Below are positions 8,789 to 16,605 of a stretch of DNA of 64,000 nt, piece by piece. Made by a program: the position numbers and the translations under genes. How positions within the stretch are numbered: position 1 is the first letter of the stretch; each line of letters opens with the position of its first letter. The notes below the pieces were generated by a model. The model saw nothing but the letters and a program-made list of their open reading frames with translations. It was not told the origin of the DNA and did not search any database. Source of the stretch: JABJPE01 sp036340215 (GTDB lineage Bacteria; Pseudomonadota; Gammaproteobacteria; Comchoanobacterales; Comchoanobacteraceae); NCBI GenBank assembly GCA_036340215.1, contig JAYYZF010000006.1, positions 1-64,000 of the forward strand, in the 5' to 3' direction.

Positions 8789-9091
8789 TTACCAACTGGA
8801 CTTAAATAAGCCAGGTACATTACCAAATAAAGCCTGCTTTCTTAAGCAACAGCGACATAAACCAAACTTCTTAAATACACCTCTTGGCCTACCGCAAGCT
8901 AGACAACGATTAGTCCAACGAGTTGGTGACTCATCTAACTTACGCTTTTGTAGCTTTACAACTGCATCCATAACCTCTTGAGCAGATGAGTTAGGGCTAC
9001 TAATTATCTTCTTCAATGCTTCCCTATTTTGCACACGCCCATGGTAAGACCTTCTACGGTTCTCTCTTGCTATCATTCTTTTAGCTGCCAT
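8789..9091 (-). CDS. rpsN: 30S ribosomal protein S14, long form with zinc-type cysteines
   Basis: A 100-residue S14, a small-subunit head protein, of the long (about 101-residue) class. Four cysteines, C63, C66, C79 and C82, form Cx2C-x12-Cx2C around GRPRG and KKFGL. That is the zinc ribbon expected of the short 61-residue class. The C terminus GNVPGLFKSSW is the normal long-form ending. It lies between rplE and rpsH. Long S14 proteins normally lack this complete cysteine set. Confidence 0.95.
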   Translation of the reverse strand: MAAKRMIARENRRRSYHGRVQNREALKKIISSPNSSAQEVMDAVVKLQKRKLDESPTRWTNRCLACGRPRGVFKKFGLCRCCLRKQALFGNVPGLFKSSW

Positions 9092-9106
9092 AATTTTCTC
9101 TCTAAA

Positions 9107-9655
9107 TTAATCAATAAATGGGAAATGAAACCCTTTTAACAAAGAATGAGCTTCTTTATTAGAAGGTGCAGATGTCACAATTACAATATCCATTCCAAGC
9201 ATCTGAGTCACTTTCTCATACTCTATTTCAGGAAAAGCTATATACTCAGGTATTCCAATAGACAAATTCCCTCTACCATCAAACGACTTAGCACTATATC
9301 CTCTAAAATCTCTAACCCTAGGAAGAACTATAGAAACTAAACGCTGCAAAAAGTTATACATGTTGTCATCACGAAGTGTAACTTTAACCCCTATAGGCCA
9401 GCCATCCCTAATTTTAAAACCGGCTACTGACTTTCTAGTCTTGGTAACCACAGCTTTTTGTCCAGCAATCGCAGATAAGTCCTCTAAGGCTTTATCGACA
9501 AGCTTCTTGTCAGCAACTGCTTTACCACCTAAGCCTATGTTTAAAACTATTTTTTCTATCTTACCAACTTGCATGATACTAGAATATTTATATTATTCCA
9601 TTAGAGCTGGAACAACAACTTTTTTGTAATGATCTTTAAAATCTAAACCTGCCAT
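9107..9655 (-). CDS. rplE: 50S ribosomal protein L5 with an in-frame TAA at codon 21
   Basis: L5 binds 5S rRNA and contacts P-site tRNA. The frame opens at ATG 9655 with MAGLDFKDHYKKVVVPALME, a normal L5 N terminus, preceded by AGG. Codon 21 is TAA (9595-9593). The same frame then continues YKYSSIMQVGKIEKIVLN through a complete L5 to 9107. Aligned to E. coli (LMTEFNYNSVMQV), the stop replaces a glutamate codon, a single-base GAA-to-TAA change. The frame after the stop offers ATG 9574 as a restart, but no Shine-Dalgarno precedes it and the product would lack about 27 residues. L5 is essential in well-studied bacteria, so a sequence error, restart or readthrough must be considered. Identity is certain; integrity is not. 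Confidence 0.9.
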
Positions 9656-9672
9656 ACTATTTTTACCTAAAT

Positions 9673-9999
9673 TTAATTATCTAATATCGTTTCTGTTTTC
9701 TTGTTGAAAAATACCTTCTTAGAGTCTTTCTGGGACTTAACCCCGAGCTTCATGGCTTTTCCAGAGTTGCTATCATACCTTGCTACGTTAGAGATATCAA
9801 TTGGAAGTTCCTTTTTCTTAATTCCGCCTTCAATCTGTGCATTTGGGTTTGGCTTCTGATGAAAAGTAGCTAAATTTATGCCTTCCACCAAAACCTTGTT
9901 CTTCTCTGCAAAAACTTTTAATACTTGGCCTGTTTTACCCTTGTATTTTCCTGTTAATACAATAACTTCAATACCTTGTTTAATCTTTGCTAATGCCAT
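9673..9999 (-). CDS. rplX: 50S ribosomal protein L24
   Basis: A 108-residue L24, an assembly initiator of the large subunit. The KOW motif is visible as GIEVIVLTGKYKGKTGQVLK (about 9-28), followed by VLVEGINLATFHQKPN. Length is normal (about 104). It lies between rplN and rplE; the full L5 start follows 17 bases after its stop. Confidence 0.97.
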   Translation of the reverse strand: MALAKIKQGIEVIVLTGKYKGKTGQVLKVFAEKNKVLVEGINLATFHQKPNPNAQIEGGIKKKELPIDISNVARYDSNSGKAMKLGVKSQKDSKKVFFNKKTETILDN

Positions 10000-10012
10000 A
10001 ATAATGCCCCTT

Positions 10013-10378
10013 TTATAATACTTCTGCAGCTAGTGATACTATTTTCATAAAGCCAGCTCTTAGTTCCCTGGTAACCGGTCCAAAAATTCTGGTTCCAATT
10101 GGCTGTTTCTGTGAATTAAGTAAAACTACCGCATTTTTATCAAACTTGATTGTTGAACCATCTGGTCTACGAATTTGTGAGGCAGTTCTAACTACTACTG
10201 CATATGAAACACTACCCTTAGTAACTTTTGAACCAGGCTGTACTTCTGTTACACTCACTCGGATAACATCACCAACATAAGCATATCTTCTTTTAGATCC
10301 GCCAAGAACCTTAATACATGTGGCTTTTCTACCTCCACTGTTATCGGCTACATTTAAAACTGTCTGCATCTGTATCAT
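10013..10378 (-). CDS. rplN: 50S ribosomal protein L14
   Basis: A 121-residue L14 at the subunit interface. It starts MIQMQTVLNVADNSGGRKAT, the family N terminus, and carries GVTREL-type C-terminal sequence (GPVTRELRAGFMKIVSLA). I begin at ATG 10378. The in-frame extension to 10444 would overlap rpsQ and has no family counterpart. Length agrees with the usual 122-123. Confidence 0.97.
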   Translation of the reverse strand: MIQMQTVLNVADNSGGRKATCIKVLGGSKRRYAYVGDVIRVSVTEVQPGSKVTKGSVSYAVVVRTASQIRRPDGSTIKFDKNAVVLLNSQKQPIGTRIFGPVTRELRAGFMKIVSLAAEVL

Positions 10379-10401
10379 TTTAAATTCCTCATTAATGCAA
10401 G

Positions 10402-10665
10402 TTACTGTACTTGTGCTTTTTTCACAACCTTTGCTAGCTCCCAACTCTTCATCTTTGAGTGCGGCCTACTCTCGCGAATAGTCACAAGATCGCCAACACC
10501 ACAAATGTTATTTTCATCATGAGCATGTATTTTTGTTGAGCGTGATATAAACTTGCCAAGTAGGCTATGCTTAACACGACGCTTGATTAAAACTACAATA
10601 GTTTTATTATTAGTTGCTGATACAACAGCACCTGACAATTCTCGACTTAATTTTTTTTCAGTCAT
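10402..10665 (-). CDS. rpsQ: 30S ribosomal protein S17
   Basis: An 87-residue S17, a primary 16S rRNA binder with an OB fold. Recognised by GAVVSATNNKTIVVLIKRRV and the signature GDLVTIRESRPHSKMKSWEL near the C terminus. Its ATG overlaps the rpmC stop in an ATGA junction. Length is normal (84-88). Confidence 0.97.
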   Translation of the reverse strand: MTEKKLSRELSGAVVSATNNKTIVVLIKRRVKHSLLGKFISRSTKIHAHDENNICGVGDLVTIRESRPHSKMKSWELAKVVKKAQVQ

Positions 10666-10865
10666 TTTTTAACCCCACTCGTTACTTCTGCTATAACTGT
10701 TTTTATACGAGCTATAGTTGTTCTTATCTGCTTGAAACGATGGGTTTTAACTTTTTCCCCTGCACCAAGCTGCATACGCAAATTAAAATGTTCTTTTCTT
10801 AACTCTAAGATATCTTTGATTAAGTCACTCTTAGTCTTCTTTCTTAAATCTTCTACTTTATGCAT
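10662..10865 (-). CDS. rpmC: 50S ribosomal protein L29
   Basis: A 67-residue L29 near the exit tunnel. It starts MHKVEDLRKKTKSDLIKDIL and contains LRKEHFNLRMQLG and the basic helix near IRTTIARIKTVIAE. ATG 10865 overlaps the rplP stop by eight bases, with GAGG just upstream. The in-frame start at 10883 is less likely because L29 proteins begin here. Confidence 0.95.
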   Translation of the reverse strand: MHKVEDLRKKTKSDLIKDILELRKEHFNLRMQLGAGEKVKTHRFKQIRTTIARIKTVIAEVTSGVKK

Positions 10866-11289
10866 TAGCCTCAATCTCCCCATTAATTCTACTTATCATT
10901 GAAACCTTTACTGGTAACTTTGCACCAGCTAACTTGAATGCTTTTTGTACAAGCTCAAGCTCTACTCCCGCAATTTCGAAAAGAACAGTTCCAGGCTTTA
11001 CGAGAAATACATAGTATTCTACGTTACCTTTACCTTTACCCTGTCTTACCTCTAAAGGCTTTTTCGTGATAGGCTTGTCAGGAAATACCCTGATCCATAC
11101 TTTACCGCCTCTTTTTACACATCTAGCGATGGCACGTCTTGCAGCCTCTATTTGTCTTGCATTTAAACGGCAATAGCCATGAGCTTTCATGCCATATTCT
11201 CCAAAACAAACAGTAGGATTCTTGGCCATACCTCTATTGCGACCTTTTTGCATTTTTCTAAATTTTGTCTTTTTAGGTGGTTGTAACAT
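10858..11289 (-). CDS. rplP: 50S ribosomal protein L16
   Basis: A 143-residue L16, which organises the A-site region of the large subunit. It starts MLQPPKKTKFRKMQKGRNRG, and carries RQIEAARRAIARCVKRGGKV and the signature KPLEVRQGKGKGNVEYYVF. Length is slightly above the usual 137. It overlaps rpmC by eight bases and follows rpsC. Confidence 0.97.
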   Translation of the reverse strand: MLQPPKKTKFRKMQKGRNRGMAKNPTVCFGEYGMKAHGYCRLNARQIEAARRAIARCVKRGGKVWIRVFPDKPITKKPLEVRQGKGKGNVEYYVFLVKPGTVLFEIAGVELELVQKAFKLAGAKLPVKVSMISRINGEIEANA

Positions 11290-11318
11290 CTACCTATCTC
11301 CAATCAACAATAGTAAAT

Positions 11319-11975
11319 CTAGGCATCAGCCTTCTTATTCTCAACATCACCGAGATAAATCCATACTTTTATCCCAATAATACCATACGTAGTCATAGCC
11401 TCATGAACATCATAATCTATGTTTGCACGCAATGTATGTAACGGTACTCTACCTTCACGGCACCACTCTGAACGAGCAATTTCAGCACCTCCAATTCTAC
11501 CTGATACACATATCTTTATACCAAATGCCCCAGCTCTCATAGAATTCTGAACCGCTCTTTTCATAACTTTTCTGAACTGAGCACGCTTTTCTAATTGCTG
11601 TGCAATACTTGCAGCAACAAGTTTGGCTGATAAATCTGGCTTCTTGACTTCCTTTACAGTAACATGTGCTTTGCACTTTAAGTACCTAGAAGCTAAAGCC
11701 CTTAATTCTTCAACATCACCACCTTTCTTCCCAATGATAACGCCAGGACGAGAACAGTGAATAATAACGTGGGCATTCTGTGAAGGTCTTTCAATATCAA
11801 TTCTGCTAATTCCAGCTTTTGCGTAAGCTTTCTGTAATTCTTCTCGAGCAAGAATATCAGCATGTAAATAATTTCTATAGTCACTACCTGTTGCAAACCA
11901 TGAAGACCTTGTAGTTTGATCATCTCTTTTATTACATGCTAAACGATATGCACAAGGATTAACTTTTTGTCCCAT
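11319..11975 (-). CDS. rpsC: 30S ribosomal protein S3
   Basis: A 218-residue S3 at the mRNA entry channel. It starts MGQKVNPCAYRLACNK, with a KH domain shown by HVIIHCSRPGVIIGKKGGD and the C-terminal signature AEIARSEWCREGRVPLHTLR. ATG 11975 has AGAGG at good spacing; the eight-codon extension upstream would run into rplV. Length is near the usual 220-233. Confidence 0.97.
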   Translation of the reverse strand: MGQKVNPCAYRLACNKRDDQTTRSSWFATGSDYRNYLHADILAREELQKAYAKAGISRIDIERPSQNAHVIIHCSRPGVIIGKKGGDVEELRALASRYLKCKAHVTVKEVKKPDLSAKLVAASIAQQLEKRAQFRKVMKRAVQNSMRAGAFGIKICVSGRIGGAEIARSEWCREGRVPLHTLRANIDYDVHEAMTTYGIIGIKVWIYLGDVENKKADA

Positions 11976-11985
11976 AATTACCTCT

Positions 11986-12315
11986 CTACTCGGATACAAC
12001 TACTACTAAGTTACTAGTTCTTTTTAGAATTCTAGTACCACGGCCCTTCGCACGAGCCCTAAATCTCTTTAAAGTTGTGCCCTTATCAACGAATATCTTT
12101 GCTACTTTCAGAGAATCTATATCTAATCCAGCATTATTCTCTGCGTTAGATATGGCTGATTCCAGAACTTTTTTAACTAAGCTGGCTGACTTTTTAGTGC
12201 TAAAACTTAGTTTCTCTAAAGCGCTATCAACGCTGTTGCCACGTATCTCGTTAGCGATTAGTCTCACCTTCTGGGGAGAAATTCTTTGATTAGTTACTTT
12301 TGCTTGAACTTCCAT
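11986..12315 (-). CDS. rplV: 50S ribosomal protein L22
   Basis: A 109-residue L22, whose loop lines the exit tunnel. It starts MEVQAKVTNQRISPQKVRLI and ends with the tunnel-loop region FRARAKGRGTRILKRTSNL. Length matches E. coli (110). It lies between rpsS and rpsC with short gaps, the standard S10-cluster order. Confidence 0.97.
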   Translation of the reverse strand: MEVQAKVTNQRISPQKVRLIANEIRGNSVDSALEKLSFSTKKSASLVKKVLESAISNAENNAGLDIDSLKVAKIFVDKGTTLKRFRARAKGRGTRILKRTSNLVVVVSE

Positions 12316-12327
12316 AAAATATACCTT

Positions 12328-12600
12328 CTACTTTGTCTTTCTATCGCCAGCATGCATCTTGAACAATCTAGTCAAAGCAAACTCACCTAATTTAAAACCC
12401 ACCATGTTTTCAGAAACAAACACTGGGATGAATGATCTACCATTATGAACGTTAAACGTTAAACCAACCATCAAAGGTAGTATTACTGATCTACGTGAAT
12501 AAGTTACTATTGGCTTTTTTGAATTTTCGCTTACTGATTTTTCAATTTTTTTAAGTAAATTGTGGTCTATGAAAGGACCTTTCTTTAATGATCTTGGCAT
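12328..12600 (-). CDS. rpsS: 30S ribosomal protein S19
   Basis: A 90-residue S19, a head protein that contacts S13. It starts MPRSLKKGPFIDHNLLKKIE and has the signature NGRSFIPVFVSENMVGFKLG. Length is normal (91-92). It lies between rplB and rplV. Confidence 0.98.
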   Translation of the reverse strand: MPRSLKKGPFIDHNLLKKIEKSVSENSKKPIVTYSRRSVILPLMVGLTFNVHNGRSFIPVFVSENMVGFKLGEFALTRLFKMHAGDRKTK

Positions 12601-12610
12601 CTGTTATCCT

Positions 12611-13450
12611 CTACTTCTTACGTCTTCTACTACGTACAATCATTTTATCAGTACGCTTGTTATTTCTTGTTACCTTACCCTTGGTTGGCACACCCGTTGG
12701 ACTGACTGGATGACGACCTCCAGAAGTTTTACCTTCACCACCACCATGAGGGTGATCAACTGGGTTCATAGCAACACCTCTAACAGTTGGCCTCTTACCG
12801 CGCCATCTATTCGCCCCAGCTTTTCCTAATGATGCTAAACTGTGCTCAGAATTGGCAACTTCGCCGATAGTTGCTCGACAATCCAAATGAATTTTTCTCA
12901 TTTCACCAGAACGTAGTTTTAATGTAGCCCAATCTCCTTCACGACCAGCAAACATTGCACTACATCCTGCACTTCTAATCATCTGAGCTCCTTTACCAGG
13001 TCTCATCTCGATATTATGGATAGTAGTACCAACTGGAATATCTCTTAATTTAAGGGAGTTACCTGGTTTGATCTCCGCACCCTTACCAGAAACAACTTTA
13101 TCCCCAGCTTTTAAGCCTTTAGGTGCAATTATATAGCTCCATAAACCGTCAACATAAACGATTAGTGCTAAGTAAGCGCTTCTGTTAGGATCATACTCTA
13201 GACGTGCAACCCTTGCAGCAATTCCGTCTCTATTTCTTTTCCAGTCTATATCACGGAGTAGTCTTTTATGCCCACCACCTCTGTGCCTTACTGTAATTCT
13301 ACCAGCACTGTTTCTTCCTGAAGTTCTCTTGGTTTTTGATTTTACAAGAGACTTCACAGGTCGCTCAGAGCTGAGGCCAGCTTTAGCAACTTTGACCTTG
13401 TGTCTTACCCCTGCTGATGTTGGCTTGCTTTTTTGAACCTTTGCTACCAT
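12611..13450 (-). CDS. rplB: 50S ribosomal protein L2
   Basis: A 279-residue L2, required for subunit association and peptidyl-transferase assembly. The N-terminal OB-like domain includes GRITVRHRGGGHKRLLR (about 50-66). The C-terminal signature VRGVAMNPVDHPHGGGEG (about 223-240) carries the conserved histidine near residue 233. Length is close to E. coli (273). Confidence 0.98.
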   Translation of the reverse strand: MVAKVQKSKPTSAGVRHKVKVAKAGLSSERPVKSLVKSKTKRTSGRNSAGRITVRHRGGGHKRLLRDIDWKRNRDGIAARVARLEYDPNRSAYLALIVYVDGLWSYIIAPKGLKAGDKVVSGKGAEIKPGNSLKLRDIPVGTTIHNIEMRPGKGAQMIRSAGCSAMFAGREGDWATLKLRSGEMRKIHLDCRATIGEVANSEHSLASLGKAGANRWRGKRPTVRGVAMNPVDHPHGGGEGKTSGGRHPVSPTGVPTKGKVTRNNKRTDKMIVRSRRRKK

Positions 13451-13459
13451 TTTTCTATC

Positions 13460-13753
13460 CTACTTTTCTATTAAGTTTATTGCATGACCATCTTTCAAGG
13501 TTACGTATGCACGCCTTATTGACTTTTGTGTACCCTTGATGTTTCCACGAGTCTTAGCCTTACCTTTTCTGTTAAGAACATTTACAGTTTTAACTTTAAC
13601 ATTAAAAAGTTTTTCAACAGCAGCTTTGATCTCAAGTTTTGTTGCACTAGCTAACACACTAAAACAGTACTGATTAAACTCTGCTATGTTGCTAGTCTTT
13701 TCAGTCATACTTGGTGATACTAGAATTTGTAAAAGACGCTCTTGACTACTCAT
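13460..13753 (-). CDS. rplW: 50S ribosomal protein L23
   Basis: A 97-residue L23, which docks trigger factor and SRP at the exit tunnel. It starts MSSQERLLQILVSPSMTEKT and has the signature LFNVKVKTVNVLNRKGKAKT. I start at ATG 13753, which overlaps the rplD TGA in an ATGA junction with GAGGAG eight bases upstream; the GTG three codons earlier lacks that spacing. Trigger factor, a partner, is encoded at 46405-47700. Confidence 0.96.
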   Translation of the reverse strand: MSSQERLLQILVSPSMTEKTSNIAEFNQYCFSVLASATKLEIKAAVEKLFNVKVKTVNVLNRKGKAKTRGNIKGTQKSIRRAYVTLKDGHAINLIEK

Positions 13754-14370
13754 GATAACCACTCCTCTATTTTCTGCATGACTGCTGTTGTCATGACTAA
13801 TTTTTTAGCAGTATACAGGTCATATGGATTAAGAGAGAAAAAGTCTATAGCCCAAATATTCGGAATATTACGTGAAGCAAAGTAAGTGTTTTCACTTAAA
13901 GTCTCCTCTACGAATATAGCATTATCTATATTATTTGCAGACATTACATTGAGGAAATCTTTTGTCTTGTGAGTTTCTAACTTAAGATCCTCTATGACAA
14001 CTAGTGCTCCCTTTCTGATTTGCTCAGACAATATAGATCTCATTGCACCTCTATACATCTTTTTGTTTACTTTCTTCTCAAATGATCTAGGTCTTGCTGC
14101 AAATGTCACACCTCCACCGCGCCATATTGGACTCGTGTTTGTACCTGCACGTGCACGTCCAGTACCCTTCTGTCTCCAAGGTTTGGCCCCGCCACCCCTT
14201 ACATCTGATCTACCTTTATTCTGCTTAGTGCCTGCACGGGCAGCTGCCATATATGAAACAATAACTTGATGCACTAAACCCTCAGAATATGGGGCTGCAA
14301 AAACCTTATCATCTAAATTCAGATTAGATTTACTGTCTTTATCCAGTAAATTTACAACATTAACTTGCAT
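13750..14370 (-). CDS. rplD: 50S ribosomal protein L4
   Basis: A 206-residue L4, with a globular domain and an extended tunnel loop. The loop region is KPWRQKGTGRARAGTNTSPI followed by WRGGGVTFAARPRSF (about 64-98). Length matches E. coli (201). In enterics L4 also represses the S10 operon; I did not see a clear S10-type leader in the short gap before rpsJ. It overlaps rplW by four bases. Confidence 0.97.
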   Translation of the reverse strand: MQVNVVNLLDKDSKSNLNLDDKVFAAPYSEGLVHQVIVSYMAAARAGTKQNKGRSDVRGGGAKPWRQKGTGRARAGTNTSPIWRGGGVTFAARPRSFEKKVNKKMYRGAMRSILSEQIRKGALVVIEDLKLETHKTKDFLNVMSANNIDNAIFVEETLSENTYFASRNIPNIWAIDFFSLNPYDLYTAKKLVMTTAVMQKIEEWLS

Positions 14371-14374
14371 GAAA

Positions 14375-15016
14375 TTACCCCTCGACTCTCTTTATTTTTT
14401 TCGCGGCTTTTATCTTGACTAGGCCATTCTTGTGACCTGGAACAGCACCCTTAACCAAAATCAAGTTTTTAGCTTCATCAACATGTAAAACCTCAAGATT
14501 TCTTGTAGTTCTATTCACTCCACCCATGCGGCCAGCCATTTTCTTACCTTTAAAAACTCTTCCAGGATCTTGACACTGACCAATTGAACCAGGAGCTCTG
14601 TGAGCAAGCGAGTTACCATGTGTTGCATCTTGAGTTTTAAAGTTATGCCTTTTAACACAACCAGCAAAACCTTTACCAACAGTAACACCAGATACGTCGA
14701 CATATTGTCCTGTCTCGAACATTTTTACGCTTATATCACTACCCACCTCGTGACTATCGTCAATAGAATCTAATCTGATCTCACGTAGATATTTTCTTGG
14801 CTGTACACCAGCTGCTTTAAAAGTACCAAGTTTTGGTTTGTTCAGCCTTTTTGCCTTGCCAAATCCAACTTGTATGGCAATGTATCCGTTTGTATCAGTT
14901 GATCTCTTGCTAGTGATAACATTTGGGTCACACTGGAGTACAGTAGCAGCAACAACTTCACCATTACTGTGGTTAATCCATCTTGACATACCAACTTTTT
15001 TACCATAAATATTCAT
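14375..15016 (-). CDS. rplC: 50S ribosomal protein L3
   Basis: A 213-residue L3, near the peptidyl-transferase centre. It begins MNIYGKKVGMSRWI and carries the signature FKTQDATHGNSLAHRAPGSI (about 125-144) with the nearby glutamine that is methylated in E. coli (GQCQDPGRVFKGKKMAGRMG). Length is normal. It lies between rpsJ and rplD. Confidence 0.97.
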   Translation of the reverse strand: MNIYGKKVGMSRWINHSNGEVVAATVLQCDPNVITSKRSTDTNGYIAIQVGFGKAKRLNKPKLGTFKAAGVQPRKYLREIRLDSIDDSHEVGSDISVKMFETGQYVDVSGVTVGKGFAGCVKRHNFKTQDATHGNSLAHRAPGSIGQCQDPGRVFKGKKMAGRMGGVNRTTRNLEVLHVDEAKNLILVKGAVPGHKNGLVKIKAAKKIKRVEG

Positions 15017-15032
15017 ATAACCACCTAGTATT

Positions 15033-15365
15033 CTAGTTCATATCCTCAACGCTTATTTGCACATCAACACCAGATGCTAAATTTAACTTCATCAAGGCGT
15101 CTACAGTAGCAGAATCAGGCTGAATAATATCAACTAATCTTCTGTGAGTACACATTTGAAAATGCTCTCTTGCGTCTTTGTCAACGTGCGGAGAGGTCAA
15201 AAGTGTATACCTTTCTTTAGTATTAGGCAAGGGAATTGGCCCCCTAAGAATTGCTCCTGTTCTTTTTACAGTAGCAACTATCTCGCCTGTAGCAAGATCA
15301 ATAAGTTTGTGATCAAATGCTTTTAATCGTATTCTTATTCTCTGTGCTTTTGCCTGAATGGACAT
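15033..15365 (-). CDS. rpsJ: 30S ribosomal protein S10 (NusE)
   Basis: A 110-residue S10, which also acts as NusE in antitermination with NusB (encoded at 57652-58095). Recognised by RIRIRLKAFDHKLIDLAT and the signature GPIPLPNTKERYTLLTSPHV followed by DKDAREHFQMCTHRR. Length is near the usual 103. It heads the S10 cluster, only 30 bases after tuf, so the S10 cluster may be transcribed from upstream. Confidence 0.97.
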   Translation of the reverse strand: MSIQAKAQRIRIRLKAFDHKLIDLATGEIVATVKRTGAILRGPIPLPNTKERYTLLTSPHVDKDAREHFQMCTHRRLVDIIQPDSATVDALMKLNLASGVDVQISVEDMN

Positions 15366-15395
15366 TTTAACTCTCCGCTATATCTTCTGAAAATA

Positions 15396-16586
15396 TTATT
15401 CGATGATTTCAGTTACTACACCAGCACCAACTGTTCGACCACCTTCTCTAATTGCAAAACGTAATCCTTTATCCATCGCAATTGGTACAATTAAATGAAC
15501 ATCCATCTTAATGTTATCGCCTGGCATTACCATTTCAACGCCTTCTGGCAGAATAACCTCACCTGTTACATCAGTTGTTCTAAAGTAGAATTGTGGGCGA
15601 TATCCCTTAAAGAATGGAGTATGACGACCACCCTCTTCTTTAGATAAAATATAAACCTCTGCTTTAAACTTGGTATGTGGTTTAATTGTGCCTTTGTGCG
15701 CTAGTACCTGACCACGCTCTACCTCGTCACGCTTTGTACCACGTAGCAGTACCCCAACGTTATCTCCAGCTTCACCTTGATCAAGTAGCTTACGGAACAT
15801 TTCAACACCTGTACATACTGTAACAGCTGTATCTTTGATACCTACGATCTCTACTTCTTCACCTACTTTGATGACACCTTGCTCAACTCTTCCAGTTACA
15901 ACTGTTCCACGACCTGAAATTGAGAAAACATCCTCAATTGGTAAGAGGAATGGTCTATCTTTTGCTCTTTCTGGAACAGGAACATAATCATCAAGAGCTT
16001 GCATTAGCTTCTGGATAGACTGTGAACCATGCTCACCAGTATCGCCTTCGAGGGCTTTAAGAGCAGATCCAGTAATGATTGGTGTATCATCACCTGGGAA
16101 ATCATAGCTGCTTAATAGCTCACGTATTTCCATTTCAACTAGCTCTAGTAACTCAGGGTCATCAACCATGTCAGCTTTGTTCATGAAAACTACTATCTTT
16201 GGAACACCAACTTGGCGAGCTAATAGTATGTGCTCACGTGTCTGTGGCATAGGCCCGTCTGCAGCAGAAACTACAAGAATAGCTCCATCCATCTGTGCAG
16301 CACCAGTAATCATGTTCTTCACATAGTCAGCGTGTCCTGGACAGTCTACGTGTGCGTAGTGAGTGTTATCTGTCTCATACTCAACGTGACTTGTAGCGAT
16401 GGTAATACCACGCTCACGCTCTTCAGGAGCCTTATCAATATCAGCAAAAGCTGTTGCCTCGGCGCCACCAAGTGTAGCTAATACATTAGTAATAGCTGCT
16501 GTTAATGTTGTTTTACCATGGTCAACGTGACCAATTGTACCAACGTTTTTATGTGGTTTATCTCTGTTAAATTTTTCAACTGCCAT
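15396..16586 (-). CDS. tuf: Elongation factor Tu
   Basis: A 396-residue GTPase that delivers aminoacyl-tRNA to the ribosome. G motifs are GHVDHGKTTLT (about 19-29), DCPGHADYV (about 81-89) and NKAD (about 136-139), followed by beta-barrel domains 2 and 3. Length is exact for the family. It is the only tuf in the window. It sits in the str cluster after fusA, and the second tuf often found beside secE is missing. Confidence 0.98.
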   Translation of the reverse strand: MAVEKFNRDKPHKNVGTIGHVDHGKTTLTAAITNVLATLGGAEATAFADIDKAPEERERGITIATSHVEYETDNTHYAHVDCPGHADYVKNMITGAAQMDGAILVVSAADGPMPQTREHILLARQVGVPKIVVFMNKADMVDDPELLELVEMEIRELLSSYDFPGDDTPIITGSALKALEGDTGEHGSQSIQKLMQALDDYVPVPERAKDRPFLLPIEDVFSISGRGTVVTGRVEQGVIKVGEEVEIVGIKDTAVTVCTGVEMFRKLLDQGEAGDNVGVLLRGTKRDEVERGQVLAHKGTIKPHTKFKAEVYILSKEEGGRHTPFFKGYRPQFYFRTTDVTGEVILPEGVEMVMPGDNIKMDVHLIVPIAMDKGLRFAIREGGRTVGAGVVTEIIE

Positions 16587-16605
16587 AATTTGTCCCCTTT
16601 TAAAA

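Noticed and set aside
9107..9655. Programmed frameshift in rplE
   Set aside because: Sequence before and after the TAA is in the same frame, so it is a nonsense codon, not a frameshift.
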